Assembly: GCF_003762835.1 (NCBI RefSeq)
Contig: NZ_RJWA01000006.1
Location: 186,001-250,000, forward strand
Direction: 5' to 3'
DNA from: Micromonospora sp. HM5-17
GTDB taxonomy: Bacteria; Actinomycetota; Actinomycetes; Mycobacteriales; Micromonosporaceae
Length of the DNA stretch: 64,000 bases
Below the pieces are notes generated by a model. It was not told where the DNA came from and searched no databases. It was given only the letters and a program-made list of their open reading frames with translations. Position numbers and translations under genes: made by a program. Shown here one piece after another: positions 1-9,317 of this stretch (position 1 is its first letter; every line of letters starts with the position of its first letter).

Positions 1-165
1 CGGCGCCACCACGGCCACCACGCCGAGGATCGCCGACTGCTGGTCGGCGGACAGCGGTACGCCGAACGCGACCACGAGCGCGATCACGGCGGTCGCGGCG
101 GCGGTCAGCGACCCGACCGAGAGCAGCGGCTCGGTGCTGTCCGGGTCAGGGGTGTGCTCCTGCAT
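1..165 (-). CDS. Holin-like phage membrane protein (3' part outside window)
   Basis: The 55 visible codons begin MQEHTPDPDSTEPLLSVGSL and contain a hydrophobic segment (TAAATAVIALVVAFGV), a polar turn, then the start of a second hydrophobic segment (AILGVVAVVAP) cut by the window edge. The ATG at 165 has a good ribosome binding site (GGAGAGGTAGGAGAGA). It is the last visible gene of the late operon, just after the endolysin and the coiled-coil membrane protein. Two membrane segments next to an endolysin fit a class II-type holin, but this is inferred from position and topology. It could also be another small phage membrane protein. Confidence 0.65.
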   Translation of the reverse strand, partial: MQEHTPDPDSTEPLLSVGSLTAAATAVIALVVAFGVPLSADQQSAILGVVAVVAP

Positions 166-170
166 CTCTC

Positions 171-527
171 CTACCTCTCCGGCGCCACGGCCTCAGCGAG
201 CCGGGTCACCTTGTCATGCAGCGACGAACCACTGTTGGGCCTCAGCTCGTGCTCGACCGCAGCGAGGCGGCCGTCGAGGCAGCCGAGCCGCGCGTCCAGG
301 CCGTCGAGCCGCCCATCGAGCCCGTCGAGGCGGCCCTCGATGGTGCCGATGCGCTCCATCAGCCCCGGCCGGGCTGGCACCCCCGGTCGAGCCGGCTCGC
401 CCGTGAGGTCGTCCACCATGTGCGCGATGCGGCGCCCCCACCGGAGCGCCCCGCGCCCGATCCACACCACCCCGGCGGCCGCGCCGGTCACCGCCGCCAC
501 CGCGCCGGCCATGTCGATCGGATCCAC
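171..527 (-). CDS. Membrane-anchored coiled-coil phage protein (lysis module)
   Basis: 118 residues. An N-terminal hydrophobic stretch (residues 5-25, AGAVAAVTGAAAGVVWIG) is followed by basic residues. A C-terminal heptad region (about 55-95) repeats RLDGLD-like units and should form a coiled coil. The start is GTG at 527, with GAGGGG eight bases upstream and the endolysin stop three bases before it. Actinophages often carry such a protein next to the holin. I infer a role in lysis control or a second holin; nothing catalytic is visible. Confidence 0.65.
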   Translation of the reverse strand: MDPIDMAGAVAAVTGAAAGVVWIGRGALRWGRRIAHMVDDLTGEPARPGVPARPGLMERIGTIEGRLDGLDGRLDGLDARLGCLDGRLAAVEHELRPNSGSSLHDKVTRLAEAVAPER

Positions 528-530
528 CGG

Positions 531-1328
531 CTACCCCTCGCCCGGCGCGGTGAGCCGACGCAGCAGCTCGGCGACCAGCCGCGAGTAGTCGACCTCACCC
601 GGCGGCCCGGGCTCACCCCGCGGCCCCTGCGGGCCGGCGGGACCCTGCGGGCCGGCCGGCCCCTGCTTCCCGGCGCCGTTCCGCCTCGCCACCATCTTCA
701 GCAGCTGCGCGTACGTCGCCGGGGTGACCTCGTTGCCGTCCTTCGCGGCCACCGACCCGGCCGCCTTCCGCATCTCGTAGACGGCCTTGGCCGTCCGTTC
801 CCCGTACACGCCATCCGGCTTCCCCGGGTCGAATCCGGCCTCGACCAGCGTGTGCTGGAGCGCCAGCACCCGGTCCCCCCGGTCGCCTCGTCTGACTCCG
901 AGCATGTCGTCTCCTCCTGCCAGCCCCCACGGGCTGGTGTCGTCGTAGCGGCCGGTCGACCGGCCGTCCGGACCGGTGCCGACGCTGACGTGCATGTGCC
1001 GCGTGTGCGGGTTGCTGCCGGTGTAGGTCCGCCACGCCCACCCACTGGACGCGGACGCAATCCGCCGATTCCAGATCACGTACTTGAGCGCCGGGTGCCG
1101 CTGGGTGCGGATGTGCTCGGCGATCCGGTGCATGTCCGCCCCGGCCCCCGGGTCGTGGGTCAGGTCCAGCGCGCACACGACCCGGGACGGGTTCGGGTTG
1201 TGGTCCGACGGCCGGCTGGCGTGCGCGGCGTCGCCGATCGTGCCGTCGCTGGCCCTGCTCCGGCTGGGCGCGATCGCGTCCACCTCGGCGCGCAGCACCT
1301 CGAGGGAGCGGGCGAGCCTCCAGCCCAT
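531..1328 (-). CDS. Endolysin: M15-type peptidase, peptidoglycan-binding domain and collagen-like linker
   Basis: 265 residues. Residues 1-125 look like an M15/VanY-type metallopeptidase, with likely zinc ligands H43 (SDHN), D55 (CALD) and H113 (HMH). Residues 144-205 resemble a peptidoglycan-binding domain ([28 protein letters not shown]). Residues 223-244 are a collagen-like Gly-X-Y run (GPAGPQGP repeats), followed by a short amphipathic tail. There is no signal peptide, so export would depend on the adjacent holin candidates. The predicted role is cleavage of peptide cross-links at the end of the lytic cycle. The exact bond cut cannot be read from the sequence. The collagen-like part is unusual in an endolysin. 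Confidence 0.85.
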   Translation of the reverse strand: MGWRLARSLEVLRAEVDAIAPSRSRASDGTIGDAAHASRPSDHNPNPSRVVCALDLTHDPGAGADMHRIAEHIRTQRHPALKYVIWNRRIASASSGWAWRTYTGSNPHTRHMHVSVGTGPDGRSTGRYDDTSPWGLAGGDDMLGVRRGDRGDRVLALQHTLVEAGFDPGKPDGVYGERTAKAVYEMRKAAGSVAAKDGNEVTPATYAQLLKMVARRNGAGKQGPAGPQGPAGPQGPRGEPGPPGEVDYSRLVAELLRRLTAPGEG

Positions 1329-1338
1329 CAGGCCCTCC

Positions 1339-1803
1339 TCACGTAGCCGGGGCGACGATGACGATCCGGCGCGAGACCGCGCCGTTGCCGCCGGTCACCC
1401 GCATCGACAACGCCGCGTTGTAGGTCGCGCCCGGGGTGAGCCCGTCGACCAGCAGCGACGCCCCGCACCGGACCTGGTTCGTGCCCGCGTTAGAGATCGC
1501 GATCTGATCCTGCGGGGCGACGATCTCCGCCCCGGAGCCGACCGTGGCGCCGTCACCCACCCGCGGGGCAACCAGAGTCACCATCGAGCTGTTGTCCAAC
1601 TCGGCGGCGTAGTGCAGCAGTACGCGGCCGGTCGTCGGCGCACTGAAGGCGACCCCGCAGACCGTGGAGCCGCCCCACGTGGTGGCGTACGACGTGCCGA
1701 TGACCGCGGACGACACCGACCCGACCGTCCCGTCCTGCCGGTCAGCCACCGTCGGCGGGGTGTCCAGCGCGGACACCACCGACCCGGCCAGCAGATCAGG
1801 CAT
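1339..1803 (-). CDS. Small phage tail-associated protein
   Basis: 154 residues with no recognised family. The composition (Ala, Val, Thr, Gly, alternating hydrophobics) suggests an all-beta fold. The motif GRVLLHYAAELDNSS and the tail ending in RRIVIVAPAT resemble short beta-sandwich proteins at phage tail tips. It lies between the large tail protein and the endolysin with gaps of about 10 bases, so it is co-expressed with them. A minor tail or fibre role is inferred from position only. Confidence 0.6.
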   Translation of the reverse strand: MPDLLAGSVVSALDTPPTVADRQDGTVGSVSSAVIGTSYATTWGGSTVCGVAFSAPTTGRVLLHYAAELDNSSMVTLVAPRVGDGATVGSGAEIVAPQDQIAISNAGTNQVRCGASLLVDGLTPGATYNAALSMRVTGGNGAVSRRIVIVAPAT

Positions 1804-1812
1804 ACTCCCCCC

Positions 1813-4800
1813 TCACAGCGCCCGCCGCGCGGGCTGATAGACGCGTACCGGCGTCCCGGCCGGCCAGGCCCGGGACACGCCGTCGACTGCGCGCTGACTG
1901 ATGGTGATCGTCTGGGTGCTTAGCTGGGTCATGGTGTCCAGATAGACCGACTGCGCACCGGCGACGCCGGTAGCCGTCACCTGCACTCCGATCGCCCGGC
2001 AGGAGGCCAGCAGGGACGGTGTCGGCCGGTACGCGACCTGGGTCCAGACGCCCGGCGTCAGCGACACGTCAGGGCCCGGCACCCACGTGAAATCCGGGTC
2101 TTGGAGCTCGATATGGGCCATCCAGTCACTACCGGCCGCGTCCGCGGGGACCAGCACCCACACGGTGATGACGGCCCCGAGGCTGGACCTGTCCTGGAGC
2201 GCGCCGTCCGCGTCGTTGCAGCGCAGCGAGTCCGTACCGCCGGCCATCGTCTTCGTCACCTCGAGGGCACCCGTGCCGTCGTGGGTCGGGCTCGTCACTC
2301 GTGTGACCGACGTGGTGCCCTCGCCGGTCCACCCCTCAGCGTCGACATCCCATGTGTAGAGGGTCCCGCCCGGGGTCTGAGCGTCGGCGGCGGATGCCCG
2401 CACGCGCTCCCCGCCCACCATCAGGTCCAGCGGGTAGTGCGCCGGATCCGTGGTCCACGCCAGACCTGCATTGGTGACCGCGATCGAGGTCTCGTCGGCG
2501 TCGATCGCCGCCGTCAGCTCCGAACCCGCAGTGTCCCGGCGGCCCCGATCCGGGTCGTCACGCACCCCCACCTGGTAGGGCTCGGCCGGGTAGGTGTGCA
2601 GCGTCACCGTCCACGACTCGCTGCTGATGCGCTCGACCCAGCCGTCGACGTGCTGCAGCAGCGGCGCCGGCGGGTGCGTCGGCACCACCCACAGACCGGT
2701 CACGCGCACCAGCCGGCCCGGTCGCATCGCCAGCCAGTCGGCCGCCAGCTGCGGGGCCGCCCGCAGATCCAGCGGCAGCGAGGAGTACCGCATCCCCCGC
2801 GGCTGCGCCACCGCCACCCGCCAGGCCGCGATCTGCGCCTGAAGGCCATCCTCGGCCAGGCTGAGCGTCACCTGCTCCTGCCTGCCGGCCGGGGCGGTCG
2901 TGTCCACGTACCGGCCCGACGCGCCACCGGAGCGGGTCACCGTCGAGTCGCTGATCCGGTCCCTGGTCGAGTAGGTCGGCGACAGCCCCGCCGCCACCTC
3001 CCGGTCGGAGACGTCGAGGACCATTGAGGGCAGCCAGTTGTACCGATACTGCCTGGTCACCATCGCCAGCGCCCCGCCCGGTCCGGCGTCGTGGATCAGA
3101 CCCTGATCAGTCGCGGCGCACTCCTCGAGCACGGTCGCTGCGGCGGCGATCGGCTGCGGGCCCATCCTCAGCCGGCTGATCTCCGACGAGTCGTAGACGA
3201 TGTACGGCACCCCCAGCTCGTCGCAGAGCCGGCCGAACCGCTCGCTTGGCCACTCGCCGGACCCGGCGCTGAGCGCCGCGAACGCAAAGGTGAAGACGTC
3301 ACCGGACGTGAAATCGGGATCGGCCCACACGGCGATATGCCCAGCGCCCATGCCGGCCGTGGTCGACGTCGCCGCGACCGTCACCTGGGTGACGGCCCCA
3401 CACGTCCGGCTCGACGCCGTACCACCGCCGCCAGCACCCGACCCAACCGCCGAGTAGTAGGCCACCTCGTAGTCGACGTCTGAGCCGTCCTGGGTGACCG
3501 CCAGGGCGAGGACGATCCACTGGCCGTAGATCTCCGACTCGGTGATGCCGAAGCCGGTTTCGACCACCGTGGCGCCGTCCGAGTCGACCGCCCGGACGTA
3601 CATCTCGTCTGGCGTGCCGGGCTGCAGGTCGACCCGCCACCGGCGGGCGGTGCCGGTGCAGTCCACCCGCATCAGCGTCGTGGTCGACGCGACCGGGGTC
3701 GACGGCAGCCGGAGCACGGCCATGGCGCACCAGGCGCCCGGGGTGGCGCCGACGACCTGGCCGACGAGCTGGCCGCCCTCGGCCAGCGTCGGCAGCGGTC
3801 CGGACCCGGCACAGTCGCTGGCCGCCCCGAACTCGACGCTGCCAGCTACACGGAGCGGCGGCCGTCCAGGTAGCGCCGAGCCGCCCTCGGCCGCGCCGAC
3901 CTCCTCCTCGCACGGCCAGTACGCGACCGGCAGCGCGCCGGCCGGCACCGACGGGCCGGAGATGGCCCGGCGTAGCGCCGAGGACAGCGGCGCGGTCGCG
4001 CCCTGGATGCGCTCCAGGCGCCCTCGGGCGTACACGCCCACCACCGAATAGTCGCCCGTCGCGTCCCAGCTCGGGCTCCACGACTGCACGAAAGCAGTGA
4101 TCCGCTCCGTCGGCGGCGCGTAGCCGTAGGGCATCGACACCCTGATCGGCACGTCGGTGGTCACGTGCGGCCAGTACGGCGACAACGGGTTGTCCGGCGT
4201 GAAGGCCCCGTCCGTGTTGAGCAGGGTGAGGCTCAGGCTGGCCGACGGCGCCATCGACGCCCGCGAGTCCTGCGCCAGCCCGACGGTGATGGTGACCCCG
4301 GCCGGCGTCACCTGGTCGGAGATGTCCGTCCAGGTCCAGCCCGCCGGGTCGCCGTCCGGGTCGGCACCCCACGCGACCTCCACGATCGGCCTGAGTAGCT
4401 GGTGGCGGTCGTACGGCACCAGCACCGGGGCCAGCGCGACCGCCCACGTCAGCCCGGCCGTCGTCGCCAGCGAGGCGACCATGCGGGTGTCCGGGGAGAG
4501 CGTCACCGCGTCCCCCGTCCCGTCGACCACGCACCCGGCGACGTCGGTTCCGGCCCCCCCGTTGGTGCTCAGGCTGGCCCGCAGCACCCGGTGGGCAGTC
4601 GGCGTCGACCAGGCGACCGCCGCCCCGGACGCGGACCGGACAGCAGCCGCGGCGCACACCAGCCGACCCTCCGGCCGGAGCAGGTCAGTCGACGCCATGA
4701 AATTCACGCCGGGAGTCGTGTCCTCCTCGCCGGCGACGGCCTGGATCGGGTCGTCCGGGTCGACGCCGGTGTAGGCGCCGACCCACACCCAGGCCCGGGC

Positions 4801-5067
4801 CGAGCTGTCCAGCGTCCACGACCACGACGCCGGCTCCCCGCCGTCGGCGACCAGGTAGTAGACCGCCGACCGCAGCGACGATGTGCCGGCGTCGAGGGTG
4901 TCGACCTCGACCCAGCCGGCCGGCGCGGTGATCGTCGGCGTACCGACAGCTGCCACCACGGCCAGCAGTACGTCGCCGGCCACCACCCCGGCCGGACAGT
5001 CGACGGTCAGCGACGTGGACGCCACGGTGGCGACCGTCGAGGCGTCCGAGCGCAGCTCGACCGACAC
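1813..5067 (-). CDS. Large minor tail protein / tail-tip protein
   Basis: 1084 residues directly after the tape measure gene, the usual place for distal tail and adsorption proteins. Residues 1-220 form a beta-rich domain. About 221-360 look like a tail-hub domain (GWTWTDISDQV, LTLLNTDGAFTPDNPLSPY). A LamG/concanavalin-like region begins near 380 (PVAYWPCEE). Residues about 890-1050 resemble a carbohydrate-binding beta-sandwich (WDVDAEGWTG). This mix suggests a structural hub plus host-glycan binding. The domain assignments are by eye. The start has five bases between it and the tape measure stop. Confidence 0.75.
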   Translation of the reverse strand: MSVELRSDASTVATVASTSLTVDCPAGVVAGDVLLAVVAAVGTPTITAPAGWVEVDTLDAGTSSLRSAVYYLVADGGEPASWSWTLDSSARAWVWVGAYTGVDPDDPIQAVAGEEDTTPGVNFMASTDLLRPEGRLVCAAAAVRSASGAAVAWSTPTAHRVLRASLSTNGGAGTDVAGCVVDGTGDAVTLSPDTRMVASLATTAGLTWAVALAPVLVPYDRHQLLRPIVEVAWGADPDGDPAGWTWTDISDQVTPAGVTITVGLAQDSRASMAPSASLSLTLLNTDGAFTPDNPLSPYWPHVTTDVPIRVSMPYGYAPPTERITAFVQSWSPSWDATGDYSVVGVYARGRLERIQGATAPLSSALRRAISGPSVPAGALPVAYWPCEEEVGAAEGGSALPGRPPLRVAGSVEFGAASDCAGSGPLPTLAEGGQLVGQVVGATPGAWCAMAVLRLPSTPVASTTTLMRVDCTGTARRWRVDLQPGTPDEMYVRAVDSDGATVVETGFGITESEIYGQWIVLALAVTQDGSDVDYEVAYYSAVGSGAGGGGTASSRTCGAVTQVTVAATSTTAGMGAGHIAVWADPDFTSGDVFTFAFAALSAGSGEWPSERFGRLCDELGVPYIVYDSSEISRLRMGPQPIAAAATVLEECAATDQGLIHDAGPGGALAMVTRQYRYNWLPSMVLDVSDREVAAGLSPTYSTRDRISDSTVTRSGGASGRYVDTTAPAGRQEQVTLSLAEDGLQAQIAAWRVAVAQPRGMRYSSLPLDLRAAPQLAADWLAMRPGRLVRVTGLWVVPTHPPAPLLQHVDGWVERISSESWTVTLHTYPAEPYQVGVRDDPDRGRRDTAGSELTAAIDADETSIAVTNAGLAWTTDPAHYPLDLMVGGERVRASAADAQTPGGTLYTWDVDAEGWTGEGTTSVTRVTSPTHDGTGALEVTKTMAGGTDSLRCNDADGALQDRSSLGAVITVWVLVPADAAGSDWMAHIELQDPDFTWVPGPDVSLTPGVWTQVAYRPTPSLLASCRAIGVQVTATGVAGAQSVYLDTMTQLSTQTITISQRAVDGVSRAWPAGTPVRVYQPARRAL

Positions 5068-5071
5068 CCGG

Positions 5072-7855
5072 TCACCCCCTCACCAGCGCGCGGTTCAGGT
5101 CCCCGCCGTACCCGGTGACGATCTCCGCCCGCAGGAGCGGCAGCAGCATCCGCACCAGCTCTTGCTGCGCGCCCGGCCCGACCGACAGCCGCACCTCGCG
5201 CACATCGGGGGGCGGCGCGGGCACCGGCAGCGCCGCCACCGGCTGGGTGACCGTCAGCGACCGGGGCACCAGCATGTGTCCGTACCAGCCGGCCGCCGTG
5301 TCCAAAATGGACAGCGACCGAGCCGGGTCGCCGTGCCTCGGCACGAACGCCTCGCCACCGGTGGCCGGCTCCGCGTACGCGTACCGGGCCGGGGCGACCG
5401 GCGAAGCGACGTGCGCCTCACGCAGCACGCCTTCCTGCGCGTGCGTGTACACGCCACCCCACCTATTGGCGTACTGTTTGCGGATCGCGGCGGCGGCCGC
5501 GGCGGCGTTGCTGGCGCCCGTCACCCGCAGGGCGATATTTACCACTTCGTCCGGAATTTTTTTGAGGTAGTCGCGCAGCTCGCGCGCCCTCTGGAGCGCA
5601 GACCGGGTGTCGACGGACACCGTGGTGTCCACCCGCTTCGGGATGTCCCGGTAGGCGCCGATCAGGTCCCGGACCTCGTCCTCGTCGTAGCCGAGCTGCC
5701 GCGCCAGCCTCTCGAGCTGGCCCAGCTGGCTGTCGTACTTCTGGTTAGCCTCCTCGACGGACATGCCCTCGGCGATCCGGGCATCCCGCAAGTTTTTGAT
5801 CGACTCGATCTGGTCGAGGAGGGCCGACCTGTTCTTGCGGCCCTCCTCGCTGTGGACACTGAGGGTCCGGGTGCCCCTGCCCAGCTCCTCCCGCACATCA
5901 GCCAGCCCCTGGTGGTACTGGATGAGGGCGGTATCGGCGTCCATCTGGATGCCGAACAGCTCGTCAAACGCCTCTTTCAACTGCTCGGCGGCCTCGGCGG
6001 CCTGCTCCGCCTCGGCGCCGAGCTGGCCGACCTGGCCGGCGGCGGTCCCGGACGCCGCACCCGCCGTCTCGAGCGCCGCCGCGTACCCGGGCAGCCCCGC
6101 CCGCAGCTCGTCAACGGAGACGCCCTGCTCGCGCGCCTCCTCGGTGAGCTTGGCGAAAATCGCCGCCGCCTGCTCGCCCTGGCCTGACTGGACCAGCTGG
6201 GTGAGCGCCTGGTCGATCGCCTCCAGGCGCTCCCGGGCATGCTGCAACGACTCGTCGGCGACCGACCCGAGCCCGGTCATCGACTCGACCGCGCCGGCGA
6301 TGCCGTTACCCAGGTCAGCCCAGAATCCCGAGTCGAGCGTCCCGAGGTCGTAGGCCAGGTGTTCGAAATCGTCACCCAGCAGCCGGGCCGCCTCGCCTGA
6401 CCGCTCACCGGACGCCGCCCACCGCTGCAACCCCCTGGCCAGGGCGTCGACCTGGGGGTTGAGGGTGTCGCCGACCGTCGCGGAGATCGTCGCCGCCGCC
6501 ACCTGCGCGGCCGCGAACGCCGCCGCGGCCCGGCCCGCCCACCGGGTGGTGAGCTCCAGGCCGCGGGCCGCCCTGGTGCCGGCCGGCCCGGTCGCCCGCA
6601 GCTCCTCCAGCATGTCCGCGGTCGCCCGCCGCGTCCTCACCCATGCGGCGCCGAGCAGCAGCGCACCACCGGTGACCGCGGCGAGGACCGTGACCGTCTG
6701 CCCCATCAGCGGCGGGAGCTGCCCGAACTGGCTGACCAGCGCCTCGGCACCCTGGACCAGGGTACGGAGGCCGGCGTTGGCGCCAGATCCGGACTGGATC
6801 GCCAGGGTCTCCAGCTCGCCGCGCAACCGCTCCAGGTCGCCGACCAGGTTGTCCGTTTTCATCGCGGCGGTCTCCGCCGCGTACCCCTGGTCGTCAACCC
6901 GCGCGATCCACTCGGCGATGCCCCGGGCGCCCTGCTCGTACAGGATGCTCGCCGCCCGGATCGCGTCCGACCCGAAGATTGTGGCCAACGCTGCGTTGCG
7001 CTGCTCCTGGGTGAGCTGGCCGAGCTGCGCCTGCAGCTGGCCGGCCAGGGACACCATGCCGACGAACCGGCCCTGGGCATCGTAGGCCGTGATCCCCAGC
7101 TCCCGCATCAGCTCGGCCGCCTCGTCGGTTGGGGCGGCCAGCATCAGCAGCGCGGTTTTGAGACTGGTGCCGGCGTCGGAGCCGAGCAGACCTGCGCTGG
7201 CGAAAGCGGTGAGGGTGCCGACCGTGTCCTCGACGGACAGGCCCATCTGCGCCGCCACCAGCCCGGCCTGGTTGAGCGCCATCGACATGTCGTGGACGCT
7301 GCCCTGTGCCTTGCCGGCGCCGGCCGCGAGCAGGTCGGCCACGTGGCCGACATCGGACCCCTCCAGGCGAAACTGGGTCAACGCCGACGCGGCCACCTCC
7401 GCCGCCTCGGCCACGTCCATCTGCCCGGCCGCCGCCAGGGCGAGCGCACCGGACAGGCCGCCGCCGAGGATGTCGGCCGTCTCGACGCCCGCCTTGGCCA
7501 GCTCCTCGATCGCCCCGGCCGCCTGGGTCGCCGAGTACGCGGTGTCCCGGCCAGCCTCCACCGCGGCGGACCGCAGCTGCTCCAGCTCGGCACCCGACGC
7601 GTGCGTCGCCGCCTGCACCGACGACATGGCCTTGTCGAACTGCGCAGCGGACGCGATCGCCGCCCCGGCGATGCCGACCAGCGCCAGACCGGCCCGGCCC
7701 GCCTGGTCGGCCACCGCGTCCAGGTGACCCGCCCGGGCCGCCCGGTCCAGCTCGCCGGCGAAGTCGCGGGTTGCCCGGCTCGCCTGCCGGAGACTGGCCA
7801 TGTAGCCGGACACCTCGGCCTGCAGCCGGACCCCGACCGTGCGCAGCGCCACCAC
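5072..7855 (-). CDS. Phage tail tape measure protein
   Basis: 927 residues. The N-terminal half is of the TP901 type (MASLRQASRATRDFAGELDR, QFDKAMSSVQAATHASGAEL, ATIFGSDAIRAASILYEQG). There is a hydrophobic segment around 380-410 (VTVLAAVTGGALLLGAAW), long Ala-rich helical parts, and a C-terminal region with RKQYANRWGG. Tape measure proteins set tail length and travel with the DNA into the cell. The start is GTG at 7855, directly after the TGA of the frameshifted chaperone; a second GTG is the next codon. A gene this long after a frameshifted chaperone pair is the standard siphovirus order. Confidence 0.92.
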   Translation of the reverse strand: MVALRTVGVRLQAEVSGYMASLRQASRATRDFAGELDRAARAGHLDAVADQAGRAGLALVGIAGAAIASAAQFDKAMSSVQAATHASGAELEQLRSAAVEAGRDTAYSATQAAGAIEELAKAGVETADILGGGLSGALALAAAGQMDVAEAAEVAASALTQFRLEGSDVGHVADLLAAGAGKAQGSVHDMSMALNQAGLVAAQMGLSVEDTVGTLTAFASAGLLGSDAGTSLKTALLMLAAPTDEAAELMRELGITAYDAQGRFVGMVSLAGQLQAQLGQLTQEQRNAALATIFGSDAIRAASILYEQGARGIAEWIARVDDQGYAAETAAMKTDNLVGDLERLRGELETLAIQSGSGANAGLRTLVQGAEALVSQFGQLPPLMGQTVTVLAAVTGGALLLGAAWVRTRRATADMLEELRATGPAGTRAARGLELTTRWAGRAAAAFAAAQVAAATISATVGDTLNPQVDALARGLQRWAASGERSGEAARLLGDDFEHLAYDLGTLDSGFWADLGNGIAGAVESMTGLGSVADESLQHARERLEAIDQALTQLVQSGQGEQAAAIFAKLTEEAREQGVSVDELRAGLPGYAAALETAGAASGTAAGQVGQLGAEAEQAAEAAEQLKEAFDELFGIQMDADTALIQYHQGLADVREELGRGTRTLSVHSEEGRKNRSALLDQIESIKNLRDARIAEGMSVEEANQKYDSQLGQLERLARQLGYDEDEVRDLIGAYRDIPKRVDTTVSVDTRSALQRARELRDYLKKIPDEVVNIALRVTGASNAAAAAAAIRKQYANRWGGVYTHAQEGVLREAHVASPVAPARYAYAEPATGGEAFVPRHGDPARSLSILDTAAGWYGHMLVPRSLTVTQPVAALPVPAPPPDVREVRLSVGPGAQQELVRMLLPLLRAEIVTGYGGDLNRALVRG

Positions 7856-8760
7856 TCACCCCCGCCTCTCGGCCACCCACAGCAGCGCCCCCGCCTGGGG
7901 CGTGTCCCGATACCGCTCCTGCGCCATCAGCAGCGCCGTCGTGGCGTGACAGCGGGTCGGCGGCGGGACCGTGTACGCCCCCTCCGCGTCCGACGCCGCG
8001 CACTCCTCCAGTGGCCTACCGCACAGCGGGCACAGGCCGCGCCGGTAGGCGGCCAGCGCGAGCATCCACGCCACGTCCTCCTCCGCCCATTCCGACTCCC
8101 GGGTGGTCACCGACCGGACCAGGCGCCCCGACTCGTCGTACTCGTACTCGGTGACCTCGGTCGGCTCCCATCCGTCCAACCGGCGCGGGCTGACGCCGAG
8201 CCGCTCGGCCGCCTCTATGCGGGCTCGGAGGACAGGATCCGCGAGGCGGCGGGTGAGAAAGGGACGTCCACGTCCCTCCGGTTGAGCCGCCACGCGGCGT
8301 CCGCCAGCTGGTCGACCTGCCGGTCGGTCAGCCGCTCGTCCAGCAGCAGCCGCCAGTCCTCGTCGTCCAGCTCGGGCGAGACGACCGACCGGCGGATCAG
8401 CGCGGGAAAGAAGGTGTCGGTGTTGACCCCGATGTACTTGTCGCGCTCGTCCACACTCCCGTCGTCGGCCTTGCGCGGCGGGTGCTCGGCGACGAACGCG
8501 CGCCACTGCGGGCGGGTCATCGCCCGCAGTCGGAGCTCGACGGTGTACTCCATCATCTGCCGACGCAGCGCCTCGATCCGCTCGGCGATCTCCCGCGCCC
8601 GACCGCCGTCACCGAGGCTGGTCCGCGGCCGGGCCTGCTCCTGAGCCAGCTCCCGCTCGGCCGCCTCCACCTCGGCCACGAGGTCGGCGTGCAGGCACAC
8701 CGCCACGGTGGCCTCCGGTAGCCGCGCATCCCGGATCAGCGCCTTGATGTCCCTGGTCAT
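7856..8760 (-). CDS. Tail assembly chaperone, frameshifted long form (gpGT-like)
   Basis: This is the predicted -1 frameshift product, read 8760-8257 and then again from 8257 to 7856. It is about 301 residues: 168 from the upstream frame and 133 from the second frame. The second part (LTRRLADPVLRARIEAAERL and on) has no start codon or ribosome binding site of its own. It contains a Cys motif (CPLCGRPLEEC) and ends at the TGA next to the tape measure GTG. In lambda and most siphoviruses the long form bridges the tape measure and tail tube subunits. The slip site and frames are seen in the sequence; the function comes from gene order. Confidence 0.8.
8215..8760 (-). CDS. Tail assembly chaperone, short form (gpG-like)
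   Basis: 181 residues, MTRDIKALIRDARLPEATVA to SSEPA, ending at TAG 8215-8217. It is largely helical, with an Arg/Glu-rich centre (about 35-75) and a conserved-looking LTDRQVDQLADAAWRLNRRD before the slip site. It lies between the tail tube and tape measure genes, the fixed place of gpG-type chaperones. I chose ATG 8760 because the longer reading upstream is low-complexity and overlaps the end of the preceding region. The short form should be made in excess over the frameshifted form. Confidence 0.8.
   Translation of the reverse strand: MTRDIKALIRDARLPEATVAVCLHADLVAEVEAAERELAQEQARPRTSLGDGGRAREIAERIEALRRQMMEYTVELRLRAMTRPQWRAFVAEHPPRKADDGSVDERDKYIGVNTDTFFPALIRRSVVSPELDDEDWRLLLDERLTDRQVDQLADAAWRLNRRDVDVPFSPAASRILSSEPA
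8257..8263 (-). promoter_or_regulatory. -1 programmed ribosomal frameshift slippery heptamer
   Basis: On the minus strand the heptamer is C CCT TTC in the zero frame, a canonical X XXY YYZ. After a -1 shift the tRNAs re-pair on CCC and TTT, and reading continues CTC ACC CGC into the 7856 frame. Both frames stay open across the site; the zero frame stops about 40 bases downstream. Position and phase fit the G/GT frameshift of siphovirus tail chaperones. Confidence 0.8.
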
Positions 8761-8834
8761 CGATCCCCCATCGGCCCCCATCGGTAGGTGGCGGCCCCGG
8801 GCGGGATGGGGGACCGCCCGGGGCTGGTCAAGGG

Positions 8835-9317
8835 TCAGGAGGCGACGACGGCGTCCAGCTCGGGATCGTCGGTGATCATCGTCGGCACCTCGTACCGCCG
8901 GACGCTGTTGGCCTCGGGCGGCAGATTGCGGCGCCGACCGCAGATGATCGGGTACACCTCGACGTCCTGCCCGGCGGCCCATCCGGTGTCCTTGGCGACA
9001 TCCCGCCGGATCACGACGTACCCGTCCGTGCCCCTCGTCAGGGTGGTGAACGCGGGATCGCTGCCGGTCTGCTTCTTGAGCCGCAGCAGGGTGCCGCTGA
9101 AGCTGTCGCGGCCGATCGTCTTGGTGTCGAACGTACTGCCGAGCGAGCTGGTGTCGACCTCGGCGGTGCTGGCCTCGAAACCCACCAAGCCATCCGCGGT
9201 CATCACGTCCTGCAGCAGCAAGCCTCCGTTGAGCTCGTCCACGGTCGGCGCCGCTGGGTTGGCGATGCTGGGCACGTAGGCCACCCTGGTACGGCCATCT
9301 GCGAGGCTGTCAGCCAT
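8835..9317 (-). CDS. Major tail (tube) protein
   Basis: 160 residues, beginning MADSLADGRTRVAYVPSIAN. Features typical of siphovirus tail tube proteins: a short N-terminal arm, FEASTAEVDTSSLGSTFDTK, an FSGTLLRLKKQ strand pair, DGYVVIRRDVAKDT, and an ending around the PTMITDDPELDAVVAS region. It lies directly upstream of the chaperone pair and overlaps the end of the previous small gene by eight bases. It should polymerise as rings around the tape measure. The assignment rests on gene order and pattern, not on a database search. Confidence 0.82.
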   Translation of the reverse strand: MADSLADGRTRVAYVPSIANPAAPTVDELNGGLLLQDVMTADGLVGFEASTAEVDTSSLGSTFDTKTIGRDSFSGTLLRLKKQTGSDPAFTTLTRGTDGYVVIRRDVAKDTGWAAGQDVEVYPIICGRRRNLPPEANSVRRYEVPTMITDDPELDAVVAS

